Below, piece after piece: positions 8,087-14,800 of a stretch of DNA of 15,446 bases. A program made the position numbers and the translations under genes. The stretch lies in NCBI GenBank assembly GCA_029261675.1, contig JAJDBA010000135.1:1-15446 (forward strand). The letters are read 5' to 3'. Every line of letters begins with the position of its first letter. The stretch's first letter is position 1. Source of the stretch: Nitrospinaceae bacterium. Its GTDB lineage: Bacteria; Nitrospinota; Nitrospinia; Nitrospinales; VA-1. The notes beneath the pieces were generated by a model. That model ran no database searches and was not told the DNA's origin. It saw only the letters and a program-made list of their open reading frames with translations.

Positions 8087-9484
8087 TTATAATCTTTCCA
8101 ATATTTTCCGGTGAATGCCATCAAATCCCCCTGAAGACATAACAAGAATGACATCCCCTGATTTTGCATTTTTCGTTATAAACTCTACTATATCATCTAC
8201 TTGAGGAATATGATCCGCAACACCTCCCATTTTCCGAATAGAAGCGATTACCGTTTGTACATCAAGCCGCTCTTCATCCTTGATTTTTTCAGGTGCGAAC
8301 AATCCTGCAAATATGATTCGATCTGCTTTTAAAAAGCTTTTCGGGAAAGAATCTTCAAATACTTTTCGCCGCGATGTTGCCGATCTTGGCTCAAAAACAG
8401 CCCAAACCCGTTGACCCGGGTAGGCCTCTTTAACCGCATCAATCGTAAGATCAATGGCAGTAGGGTGATGAGCAAAATCATCAATAACCGTTACTCCGTT
8501 TTTTTCTCCTACTATTTCCTGCCTGCGCTTGATTCCCTTAAAAGTTTGAAACCCAACATTAATTTCATCCGCTGTCAGACCTAGATTAAAACAAAGGGCT
8601 GCGACAGCGGCGGCATTTTCCACGTTATGGCGACCAATCATCGCCAATTGAAAATCCGCCTGCTTTTTCTTTTTAAATGACAACGAAAAATGTCCACAAC
8701 CTTTTTCAAATCGATAGTCCTCAATACGCCAGTCAGCGTTATCATCAAAACCATAGGTTTCTACTTTGCAAGACGCCGAGGACAAAACATCGCGTATATT
8801 TACATCATTCGATTTCACCAGAACAATATCTTTAACCAGTTTTAAATAGTCTCGGAAAACCTGCTTGATATGATCCAAATCACGAAAAATATCTGCGTGA
8901 TCAAATTCGAGACTCGTTAAAATGGAAGCATCCGGTCGATAGTGAAGGAACTTAGGGCCTTTATCGAAAAAAGCACTGTCATACTCATCCCCTTCCGTTA
9001 CAAAATAATCTCCCACGGGAACCTGATGGTTGGTATCAAAATTTTTCAACCACCCCCCGACCATGAATCCGGGTTTTCGTAGAGCCGATTCAAGAACCCA
9101 GCTCAATAAAGAAGTCGTTGTTGTCTTGCCATGGGTGCCTGTCACAACAAGCGACTTTCTTCCTTCAAGGAAGAATTGCGAAAGAGCAGCGGGAAAGGAA
9201 GTATATGAAATACCTGCATCTAAAACCGCCTGCACTTCTTCATTGGTTTTAGACACTGCATTTCCCACAATGACGATATCAATATCCGCTGAGATATTTT
9301 GCTTTTTGTAACCCGGAAATATTTTAATGCCCGCATCGCTCAGAAGCGTGCTCATGGGGGGATAAATATTGGCATCCGAGCCCGTCACATTATGCCCGGC
9401 TTTTTTGAGCAACCCGGCAAGCGCAGCCATGCCTGTGCCACAAATCGCGATAAGATAAATGTTTTTAATGTCTTTGGATTCCAT
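8087..9484 (-). CDS. mpl: UDP-N-acetylmuramate:L-alanyl-gamma-D-glutamyl-meso-diaminopimelate ligase
   Basis: Mpl joins recycled L-Ala-gamma-D-Glu-meso-DAP tripeptide to UDP-MurNAc, feeding cell-wall turnover products back into peptidoglycan synthesis in the cytoplasm. The 465 residues have the three Mur-ligase domains. These are an N-terminal Rossmann-type UMP-binding region with GTGMAALAGLLKKAGHNVTGSD, the ATP loop VTGTHGKTTTTSLL at 114-127, and GRHNVENAAAV at the domain 2/3 border. EGDEYDSAFFD, DDFAHHPTAI, EPRSATSRR and the terminal MSSGGFDGIHRK are Mpl-type and separate it from MurC. Length is normal for the family. The ATG at 9484 has no Shine-Dalgarno: the bases before it are pyrimidine-rich (CCTTCTTCCT). 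A strong promoter ends only 11 nt upstream, so the message is predicted to be nearly leaderless. Probably first gene of a five-gene run to 2613. Confidence 0.96.
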   Translation of the reverse strand: MESKDIKNIYLIAICGTGMAALAGLLKKAGHNVTGSDANIYPPMSTLLSDAGIKIFPGYKKQNISADIDIVIVGNAVSKTNEEVQAVLDAGISYTSFPAALSQFFLEGRKSLVVTGTHGKTTTTSLLSWVLESALRKPGFMVGGWLKNFDTNHQVPVGDYFVTEGDEYDSAFFDKGPKFLHYRPDASILTSLEFDHADIFRDLDHIKQVFRDYLKLVKDIVLVKSNDVNIRDVLSSASCKVETYGFDDNADWRIEDYRFEKGCGHFSLSFKKKKQADFQLAMIGRHNVENAAAVAALCFNLGLTADEINVGFQTFKGIKRRQEIVGEKNGVTVIDDFAHHPTAIDLTIDAVKEAYPGQRVWAVFEPRSATSRRKVFEDSFPKSFLKADRIIFAGLFAPEKIKDEERLDVQTVIASIRKMGGVADHIPQVDDIVEFITKNAKSGDVILVMSSGGFDGIHRKILERL

Positions 9485-9495
9485 AGGAAGAAGGC

Positions 9496-9524
9496 ATTGT
9501 AGAAACTACCCGATACAATGTCAA
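9496..9524 (-). promoter_or_regulatory. Near-consensus sigma-70 promoter for mpl
   Basis: Minus-strand TTGACA (9524-9519) is separated by exactly 17 nt from TACAAT (9501-9496), a perfect -35 and a 5/6 -10 box. The -10 box ends 11 nt before the mpl ATG, so transcription should begin around 9488-9490, leaving a leader of about 4-6 nt without a ribosome site. It lies in the 102-bp gap between gph and mpl, and the placement fits no other gene. Confidence 0.72.
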
Positions 9525-9586
9525 CTGCTGCCTACCGGCAGAGGGAGCTAAAATCGACAATCAGCATGTTCCGGCTTATCCTGTTA

Positions 9587-10231
9587 CTAATAAAAAATCT
9601 CTTTAAGCTCGGAAAGGCAATCGATGGAACAATCGGGTTTGGCGGCAGCGATTTCTTCTGCGAATCCCAAGCCGTAATTTACGACACAAGTGTAAACTCC
9701 TGCCCGCTGCCCTGTCTCAATATCAACGGGGCTATCACCGATCAGCACCGCCTCGTCTGCTGAAATATTTAATTTCTCCAATATAAAGTTCATGCCTTCA
9801 GGGTCGGGTTTTTTTGATTTGACGCTGTCGCCGCCGAGAATCGCGTCAAAAGGCTGCAATCCGTTCAAAGATTTCAGAATTTGGCGTACAAAACCTTCTG
9901 GCTTGTTGGAGCAGATTGCCTGTTTTTTATTTTTAAAATGTTCAAGAATTTCTCTGCCGTGCGGATAAAAATCGGTGTGATTGATCAGGTTTTCAGAATA
10001 ATGCTTTTTAAAAAGTTCAACCGCTCGAGGGATATCTGTAAAACTGGTATCACTCAGGGTTTGTGACATCAAACGTTCTACACCCTTCCCAACATATTTT
10101 CGAATCGTTTCCCGAGGCAACTGAGAAAGACCGAGATCAGCCAAGGTTAGATTGACTGAGTCGGCAATATCAAAAAGAGTGTCTACCAAAGTGCCATCAA
10201 AGTCGTAGACAATGAGAGAAATTTTTCGCAT
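9587..10231 (-). CDS. gph: HAD-superfamily hydrolase, phosphoglycolate phosphatase type
   Basis: Probable phosphoglycolate phosphatase, which dephosphorylates 2-phosphoglycolate produced by DNA repair or by RubisCO oxygenation; close relatives act on other small phosphates such as pyrophosphate. All four HAD motifs are present in 214 residues: motif I DFDGTLVDT with Asp10 and Asp12, motif II at Ser108 (ICSNKPE), motif III Lys140/141 in SKKPDP, and motif IV GDSPVD at 165-170. A helical cap (about 18-85) inserted after motif I makes it subclass I. No Shine-Dalgarno precedes the ATG; the upstream bases are very A/T-rich. It stands between a 162-bp and a 102-bp gap and is probably its own small unit or a distal gene of the upstream run. 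HAD family is secure; exact substrate is less so. Confidence 0.85.
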   Translation of the reverse strand: MRKISLIVYDFDGTLVDTLFDIADSVNLTLADLGLSQLPRETIRKYVGKGVERLMSQTLSDTSFTDIPRAVELFKKHYSENLINHTDFYPHGREILEHFKNKKQAICSNKPEGFVRQILKSLNGLQPFDAILGGDSVKSKKPDPEGMNFILEKLNISADEAVLIGDSPVDIETGQRAGVYTCVVNYGLGFAEEIAAAKPDCSIDCLSELKEIFY

Positions 10232-10333
10232 ATTTTTTATATTTATTACAGGAAGACAAGGGTGTTAATAGTCTGGATAGCCGCGATGCAGACCCACAAC
10301 CGCCTTATAAAAGAGAGAAGAAAACCAAAGTAA

Positions 10334-10359
10334 AAAGCGCAACAATCCTTTTCCGCTTT
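10334..10359 (-). terminator. Weak stem-loop followed by T-rich stretch, possible terminator after the lipoprotein gene
   Basis: On the minus strand AAAGCG (10359-10354) can pair with CGCTTT (10339-10334) across a 14-nt loop, followed by TTACTTT and further T-rich sequence. It sits about 35 nt past the lipoprotein stop. The stem is only 6 bp and the loop is long, so this is tentative. Confidence 0.22.
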
Positions 10360-10393
10360 ACAGGAATAGACCTATTGGCCCCACGCCCAGTGG

Positions 10394-10693
10394 CTAGTGG
10401 CTGGATTCGTAGCGGTAGGCTTTTACTTTATTTTGATCATCAAACAGAATGACGAGCCCTTTCGATTCGACATCGCCCACAGCTTTCCATTTGTCGAGCT
10501 GGTAAGTCCACATGGTGTAGCCATTTTCTTTTCCCTCTTTGAAAGGCACCCCAAACCAGTCGATGATTTCCAACTGCGTTGTAACATCGTTTTTGATGTC
10601 CTTGACTTTTTCACTGTCAAAATCTTTTCCCACTGAAGCGCACCCCAGCCACATCGGGAACAATAATACGATTAATAGGAGATAACGTTTCAT
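10394..10693 (-). CDS. Small lipoprotein with SmpA/OmlA (BamE)-like domain
   Basis: A 99-residue predicted lipoprotein. Positively charged MKR is followed by a hydrophobic stretch and a lipobox ending in Leu-Gly-Cys18 (MWLGCAS), so it should be lipidated at Cys18 and anchored in an envelope membrane. The remaining 80 residues (KDIKNDVTTQLEIIDWFGVP, then YTMWTYQ and VILFDDQNKVKAYRY) follow the helix-helix-beta pattern of the SmpA/OmlA/BamE group, which includes outer-membrane assembly accessory proteins. It lacks enough sequence to call it BamE itself. The start is firmly set by GGAGG 6 nt upstream. It follows the PfkB kinase gene after 17 bp and is likely in the same operon. Lipoprotein nature is secure; the assembly role is inferred. 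Confidence 0.8.
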   Translation of the reverse strand: MKRYLLLIVLLFPMWLGCASVGKDFDSEKVKDIKNDVTTQLEIIDWFGVPFKEGKENGYTMWTYQLDKWKAVGDVESKGLVILFDDQNKVKAYRYESSH

Positions 10694-10697
10694 AGCA

Positions 10698-10704
10698 CCC
10701 CTCC
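10698..10704 (-). promoter_or_regulatory. Strong Shine-Dalgarno for the lipoprotein gene
   Basis: GGAGGGG on the minus strand, with GGAGG ending 6 nt before the ATG. It is the strongest ribosome site in the window and fixes the start of the lipoprotein, with the lipobox correctly placed. Confidence 0.75.
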
Positions 10705-10710
10705 ATTTAA

Positions 10711-11712
10711 TTAAAGTTTTTGATACTCTGAGAGAATTTTCGCAGCATCGGTGTGAGAGCTAAGTGGAAGTCGTCCGCCCATATGAGATACCACCTGGGC
10801 CGCACAATAAGAACCCATGATCGCCGATTCTTCCAGAGAATGATTTTTCAATACGCCGTAAAGAGCACCCGCAGCAAAAAGGTCGCCGGCTCCTGTTGTA
10901 TCGACGGCTTTAACCGGAAAGGTTTTCACTTCCACAGGTTCTTGACCACTTTTCCCTACCAGTGAGCCCTTGGAACCCAAGGTTAAAAACACGGTATCGA
11001 CCATCGCCTGAAGTTTTTTGAATGCTGCCAGAGAATCCGACTCTCCGGTCATTGCCTGAGCTTCGACTTCATTACAGAAAAGGATATCCACATTCCATTG
11101 TATAAACTCGGTCAGACTTTCCTTAAATGAATTGACAACAAAAGCATCGCTCAAAGTAAAAGAGACGGGTATTCCTTCTTTCTTTGCGATTCGTGCCATA
11201 TGTTGTCCGGCTTCTCGTGTTTCATCGCCTGTCCATAGATAGCCTTCGACATAAACACCGCGCGAATTTTTCACAATCGTTTCGTCGACATTTTCCGGGT
11301 GGAGCGAAGAGGAAACACCCAGATGTGTCAGCATGGTTCTTTCTGTATCTGGGGTAATAAGAACCACACAGGTGCCTGTTCCCTGTTCATCAGAACCTGG
11401 CCCGCTGAATCCGACTCCACAGTTTTGCATGTCTTCAGTGTAATGCTTACCGTGGGAATCATTGGCAACGCGCCCGAGGTAGTAAGACTTTGCGCCGAGC
11501 AAACTGGCACCATGTATCGTATTCGCGGCTGACCCTCCAGAAGAAATTTTTTTCGGGCTGGACTCCAAATATCCGAGGATCTTATTTTGGTCTTCAATCG
11601 AAGACAAAGTCATGCCGCCCTTGGTCACAGAAGCCTTTTCAATAAAAGCATCATCCACTTGGACTTCAATGTCTACCAGTGCGTTGCCTATTCCTATCAG
11701 ATCGTAATTCAT
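10711..11712 (-). CDS. PfkB-family kinase, adenosine-kinase-like
   Basis: A 333-residue ribokinase/PfkB-fold sugar or nucleoside kinase. The N-terminus (YDLIGIGNALVDIEVQVDD), SGGSAANTIHGASLLG at 58-73 and DTTGAGDLFAAGALYG at 271-286 are the two PfkB signatures. Asp277 is the catalytic base, and NEVE at 214-217 marks the ATP/Mg site. The early GNALVD, PDTERTM and EGYLW motifs match the bacterial group annotated as adenosine kinase, which would salvage adenosine to AMP; sugar specificity cannot be excluded. Only 4 bp separate it from the upstream membrane-protein gene, and it has no Shine-Dalgarno of its own, so translation is probably coupled. The lipoprotein gene follows 17 bp later. Fold is secure; substrate moderate. 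Confidence 0.87.
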   Translation of the reverse strand: MNYDLIGIGNALVDIEVQVDDAFIEKASVTKGGMTLSSIEDQNKILGYLESSPKKISSGGSAANTIHGASLLGAKSYYLGRVANDSHGKHYTEDMQNCGVGFSGPGSDEQGTGTCVVLITPDTERTMLTHLGVSSSLHPENVDETIVKNSRGVYVEGYLWTGDETREAGQHMARIAKKEGIPVSFTLSDAFVVNSFKESLTEFIQWNVDILFCNEVEAQAMTGESDSLAAFKKLQAMVDTVFLTLGSKGSLVGKSGQEPVEVKTFPVKAVDTTGAGDLFAAGALYGVLKNHSLEESAIMGSYCAAQVVSHMGGRLPLSSHTDAAKILSEYQKL

Positions 11713-11716
11713 AAAA

Positions 11717-12241
11717 TTAGTTATTTTCAGTTAAGTTTTTAGCCACGAACATTCTATACACCAGAATGCTAAACAATAATACTCCGGCAACAAAAAATGC
11801 GCCGCCCGAAGCCTGAGCAATAAGACCTACCGACTCCTTTGCCGCTCCAGTCGATCCCATTCCAGGGGCCAGATATCCGGAGAGCATCCAAAAAAAGCCA
11901 TATCCCAGAGAACCTAATCCACTGAGCAGAGAAATAGCAAGCTGGGCCTTAGCCGGGTATGCCAGCCAAGCGACCAGAAATGAAAACGCAATGCTAATAA
12001 CCCCCATCGTCTGCGAATGTAAATGAGCACGCTTCATATAGACCCATGATTTTTTTACGACCTTATCCGCTTTTTTTTGATCGCCTTGATACTTGCCGGC
12101 CATTGCCTCTTGCGCGCTACTATTTAAGGTTCTCTTTATGTCTTCCTCACAGCAACCAAAAGACAAGCCCATCAAACCACCATAAAGAATTGCAATAATA
12201 GCCACCAAAATACCGTATTTGATGTGAGTAAAATTAATCAT
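11717..12241 (-). CDS. Small four-helix membrane protein with HxH motif, unknown function
   Basis: A 174-residue integral membrane protein that I do not recognise by name. Hydrophobic segments lie at about 9-28, 76-95, 99-120 and 145-166. Between the first two is a charged, soluble 45-residue loop that begins with a Cys30-Cys31 pair. The second helix is preceded by RAHLHSQTMG, with His73 and His75 at the membrane edge, an arrangement that could bind a metal or heme. That is a suggestion from residue type only. The start is supported by AAGGA 8 nt upstream. It is first in the run with the PfkB kinase (4-bp spacing) and the lipoprotein, and diverges from dacB across a 107-bp intergenic region. 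The open reading frame and topology are credible; no function is claimed. Confidence 0.75.
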   Translation of the reverse strand: MINFTHIKYGILVAIIAILYGGLMGLSFGCCEEDIKRTLNSSAQEAMAGKYQGDQKKADKVVKKSWVYMKRAHLHSQTMGVISIAFSFLVAWLAYPAKAQLAISLLSGLGSLGYGFFWMLSGYLAPGMGSTGAAKESVGLIAQASGGAFFVAGVLLFSILVYRMFVAKNLTENN

Positions 12242-12249
12242 GGCAGGAT

Positions 12250-12254
12250 TCCTT
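12250..12254 (-). promoter_or_regulatory. Shine-Dalgarno AAGGA for the small membrane protein
   Basis: AAGGA on the minus strand lies 8 nt before the ATG at 12241. It contrasts with the divergent dacB on the other side of the same intergenic region, which has none. Confidence 0.55.
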
Positions 12255-12300
12255 ATTTAGAGGGGTAGTCGAACTAAAACCTAGAGTCCCTAATCCAGAG

Positions 12301-12315
12301 ACAATTGTCAATTGT
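12301..12315. repeat. Two CAATTG palindromes 8 bp apart in the divergent promoter region, possible operator
   Basis: CAATTG occurs at 12302-12307 and 12310-12315 within ACAATTGTCAATTGT. The pair overlaps the -35 region of the dacB promoter and also a minus-strand TTGACA at 12311-12306 facing the small membrane protein gene. It may be a regulator site or simply overlapping -35 boxes. Confidence 0.3.
12306..12311 (-). promoter_or_regulatory. TTGACA -35 candidate facing the small membrane protein gene
   Basis: Minus-strand TTGACA is a perfect -35 box, but 17 nt further the -10 position reads GACTCT, a poor match. A promoter for 12241-10394 must lie in this gap if the run is a unit; this is the best visible candidate and it is weak. 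Confidence 0.28.
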
Positions 12316-12340
12316 AAATTTTATTTTAACAGAGTAAAAT
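12312..12340 (+). promoter_or_regulatory. Promoter for dacB predicting a leaderless transcript
   Basis: TTGTAA (12312-12317), a 17-nt spacer and TAAAAT (12335-12340) form a good sigma-70 type promoter. The -10 box ends 8 nt before the dacB ATG at 12349, so transcription would start at or within about 3 nt of the start codon. The bases between (TTTCGGCG) contain no ribosome site. Confidence 0.62.
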
Positions 12341-12348
12341 TTTCGGCG

Positions 12349-13869
12349 ATGAATAAAAATAATTCTACCATCTATTTCATAGCTTTTGTTCTCTCTATTT
12401 CCTTCGTTTTTCTTCCAACGTTTTCCATTGCTCTGGTTAATGAAGAAGGTGTAGACAATTTCCGGAAATCGGTGAACAAAATCCTTACCAACACCTGCCT
12501 TAGAAAAAATAATTTCGGAGTAAAAATTTATTCTCTGGACCGCGGTGAGACGTTGTATGAAATCCGCAGCAAACAGCTGTTTATCCCGGCTTCCAATGCA
12601 AAAGTTCTTACCACAGCAGTGGCATTAAAATATCTTGGCTCCAATTATCGATTTACCACTGGAATTTACACCGATGGCATCCTTGAAAATGAAACGCTCA
12701 AAGGCAACCTTTACATAAAAGGGTCTGGCGACCCTAAATTGGTTACTGAGCAATTATGGCTAATAGTAAATGAACTAAGAAACCTTCCGATAAAGAAGAT
12801 AAAGGGAAATATTATTGCTGACGATTCTTTCTTTGACGATCAGAAACGGATCAAAACTTGGATTAAAAATCCGGGCGCGCAGGCCTATGAAGCCCCTCTA
12901 GGAGCATTATCGTTTAACTTCAATACGGTAAAAGTTTATGTGAGCCCAGGGAAAAAAGTCGGCGACCGACCTGTAATTGTAATAGAACCCGAAAGCGAAT
13001 ACATCAAACTTGAGAATAATGCACAAACCTTGAAGCTAGGAAAACGCCGTCGATTGATTGTGAACCGAGTAGATAAAGAGACCCACGATCTGATCACTGT
13101 TTCAGGGGGAATCAATATAGGGCAACCCCGTGCGCAATATTTTTTAAATATCACAAATCCCACTCAGTATGCACTGAATGTCTTCAAATCGTATATTAAA
13201 CTTTCGGGTATAAAGTTTGATGGCCAATTGCAGAGAGGGAGGGTCCCAAATGACGCAATGGAACTCTATATGCATGAAGGCGAGCCTTTAGCATTGGCCT
13301 TAAGAGGGCTGAATAAGTTCAGTAATAACTTTGTCGCCGAACAAATTTTAAAAACTATTGGGGGAGAGCACTTTGACTTGCCTGGTTCAACCAAAAAAGG
13401 GTTACGTGTGTTTGAAGAATATATGAAACAGCTGGGTTATGAACTAGGGCAGTACAGCATCTATGACGGGTCTGGCTTGTCGCGACAGAATCGGTTATCC
13501 CCTAAAATCATGGTAGATATTCTGCGGAACGTAAAAGATGACCTGAGTGTTTACCCCGAGTTTGTTACGGCATTAGGGGTTATGGGAGTCGACGGAAACG
13601 TAAAAAATAGAATGAAGAAAGTTGCAAGTTCAAGCAAGGCAAGAGTGAAAACAGGAACCTTGAACTTTGTCAGCGCATTATCAGGATTTTTTCAATCCAA
13701 AGAAGGGGAGTTGTTTGCCTTTTCAATATTAATGAACGACTTGAAATGTTCAAATAGAAGAGCGAAAAAAATTCAGGATCAGATCATCAAAAAAGGTCTG
13801 AACTTCCGAAGAATCCCCGCTGGAAGCGTGCTGACAGATGACAGGAAAAAACGTGCTTCGACACCTTAA
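12349..13869 (+). CDS. dacB: D-alanyl-D-alanine carboxypeptidase/endopeptidase (PBP4 type)
   Basis: A class C low-molecular-mass penicillin-binding protein of the S13 family, which trims D-Ala from peptidoglycan stems and cuts DD-crosslinks in the periplasm. The 506 residues begin with a Sec-type signal (hydrophobic 8-29). The three active-site motifs are all intact: SxxK at Ser82-Lys85 (IPASNAKVLTTA), SxN at Ser325-Asn327 (KFSNNFVAEQ) and KTG at 434-436 (VKTGTLNFVSALSG). The wide gap between SxxK and SxN holds the domain insertion typical of PBP4. YDGSGLSRQNRLSP at 372-385 is also characteristic. The start has no Shine-Dalgarno but sits 8 nt behind a -10 box, so it is probably leaderless. 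It diverges from the small membrane protein gene and ends 6 bp from the convergent gene at 13876. Identification is secure. Confidence 0.95.
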   Translation: MNKNNSTIYFIAFVLSISFVFLPTFSIALVNEEGVDNFRKSVNKILTNTCLRKNNFGVKIYSLDRGETLYEIRSKQLFIPASNAKVLTTAVALKYLGSNYRFTTGIYTDGILENETLKGNLYIKGSGDPKLVTEQLWLIVNELRNLPIKKIKGNIIADDSFFDDQKRIKTWIKNPGAQAYEAPLGALSFNFNTVKVYVSPGKKVGDRPVIVIEPESEYIKLENNAQTLKLGKRRRLIVNRVDKETHDLITVSGGINIGQPRAQYFLNITNPTQYALNVFKSYIKLSGIKFDGQLQRGRVPNDAMELYMHEGEPLALALRGLNKFSNNFVAEQILKTIGGEHFDLPGSTKKGLRVFEEYMKQLGYELGQYSIYDGSGLSRQNRLSPKIMVDILRNVKDDLSVYPEFVTALGVMGVDGNVKNRMKKVASSSKARVKTGTLNFVSALSGFFQSKEGELFAFSILMNDLKCSNRRAKKIQDQIIKKGLNFRRIPAGSVLTDDRKKRASTP

Positions 13870-13875
13870 TCTTAT

Positions 13876-14718
13876 TCAGCCAAATACTTTTCTGTTTTCC
13901 TTGCGATCTTCTTCGATAATTTTTTTCCAATCCCTTTTCACATTGGGGGCTTCCAAAAAGTCTTCGTAAATGGACTTTGCGAGTTCCATTTTATCGATAC
14001 CTTCTGGAGCAACTTGTATATCCAATTGTGCCAGGGCCATATCAAAATCTTTATCGAGCAGAGCTGCAGAATCCATATTGCATTCTTTCAAAGCTTGCTT
14101 AACAACTCCTTGATCCTGCCCAAACCGTCTGGCCACTTCATTGATATTTGACGGCTTGTATTCTTTATTTGGCCCGATCCCCAAGTGATAGGCGCAAAAC
14201 AAACTGAAAGCATCCAAATTTCCTGTCAGTTTTTGTTCGGAACCCTTCTGCTGTGAACTTGGAGATGCCTGAGTCGTCTTTGCATTGGCAGGAGCATTAT
14301 TATTCCGCTTTGCCTTGTCATAGTGATTACGTGGTCTTCCGTTATTCGCATTATCTCTTTGTTGGTGAGAAGGATTCCTTCTCTTCTGACTCTGTGGTTT
14401 ATTTCTGTTGTTACCGTTACCCTCGCTTTTATTGCTGACCATGGAAATATGTGATGTCAAAGCTTGCGACGAAGATGGGCCGGAAGACACCCAAGGATGA
14501 ATTCCCTTTTTTTTAGCACCCGCGTTTCCTCTGGAACCTGAGTTTCCGGGACTAGAATTCCTGGAACTCGTATTTGAATTTTGATTGGGTTGTCTTGAAC
14601 CAGAACCTCTGGAGTTTGGGTTCTGATTGGATTGACCTGAGGATGAACTCCCTTGACGGTTGTTGGGATTTCGTGATTTGTTGCCGCCGTTTTTCTGAAA
14701 CTGTCCTGTTTTTCTCAA
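13876..14718 (-). CDS. Disordered Asn/Ser/Arg-rich protein with conserved C-terminal domain, unknown function
   Basis: A 280-residue protein with two unlike parts. Residues 1-165 are low-complexity, basic and rich in Asn, Ser, Gly, Arg and Gln, with imperfect SR/NQNP repeats and no hydrophobic core, so they should be disordered. Residues 166-280 are ordinary globular sequence: LDAFSLFCAYHLGI, then NINEVARRFGQDQGVVKQAL (191-210, helix-turn-helix-like), then MALAQLDIQVAPEGIDKMEL and a charged end KVFG. From memory, a similar short domain follows 'FCAYHLG' in deltaproteobacterial hypothetical proteins. The start is TTG at 14718, chosen because AAGGA is 8 nt upstream and an in-frame stop closes the frame just beyond. 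Disordered basic tails of this type often bind nucleic acid; that is inference. It follows pepF with an 82-bp gap. Confidence 0.75.
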   Translation of the reverse strand: MRKTGQFQKNGGNKSRNPNNRQGSSSSGQSNQNPNSRGSGSRQPNQNSNTSSRNSSPGNSGSRGNAGAKKKGIHPWVSSGPSSSQALTSHISMVSNKSEGNGNNRNKPQSQKRRNPSHQQRDNANNGRPRNHYDKAKRNNNAPANAKTTQASPSSQQKGSEQKLTGNLDAFSLFCAYHLGIGPNKEYKPSNINEVARRFGQDQGVVKQALKECNMDSAALLDKDFDMALAQLDIQVAPEGIDKMELAKSIYEDFLEAPNVKRDWKKIIEEDRKENRKVFG

Positions 14719-14768
14719 AACGGTATTCCTTTATAAAAGATTGGGGGTAAATTCGGGGTACTCTGCAT
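14715..14768 (-). CDS. Possible 17-codon leader ORF overlapping the TTG start
   Basis: ATG at 14768 opens a 17-codon frame (MQSTPNLPPIFYKGIPF) ending in a TGA whose bases overlap the TTG start of the next gene (TTGA). An AAGGA lies 10 nt before its ATG. It could couple translation of the downstream gene, or be chance. Confidence 0.25.
   Translation of the reverse strand: MQSTPNLPPIFYKGIPF
14727..14732 (-). promoter_or_regulatory. Shine-Dalgarno AAAGGA deciding a TTG start
   Basis: AAAGGA ends 8 nt before TTG 14718-14716. No ATG or GTG exists in that frame between the upstream TAA and the low-complexity region, so this site is the main support for the TTG start. Confidence 0.6.
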
Positions 14769-14800
14769 TTTCAAAGTTTCCTTAATTTTGGATGAGAAAT

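Noticed and set aside
9528..9541. CTGCC-TACC-GGCAG hairpin after gph
   Set aside because: Short stem with no T tract in either direction; it lies directly next to the mpl -35 box and is not a convincing terminator.
10232..10262. A/T-rich sequence before gph as another leaderless promoter
   Set aside because: TATAAA is too close to the ATG, and no -35 box at proper spacing accompanies it or the nearby TAATAA.
10389..10404. AGTGGCT tandem copy at the lipoprotein stop codon
   Set aside because: Two 7-bp copies only, not associated with any mobile or integration feature.
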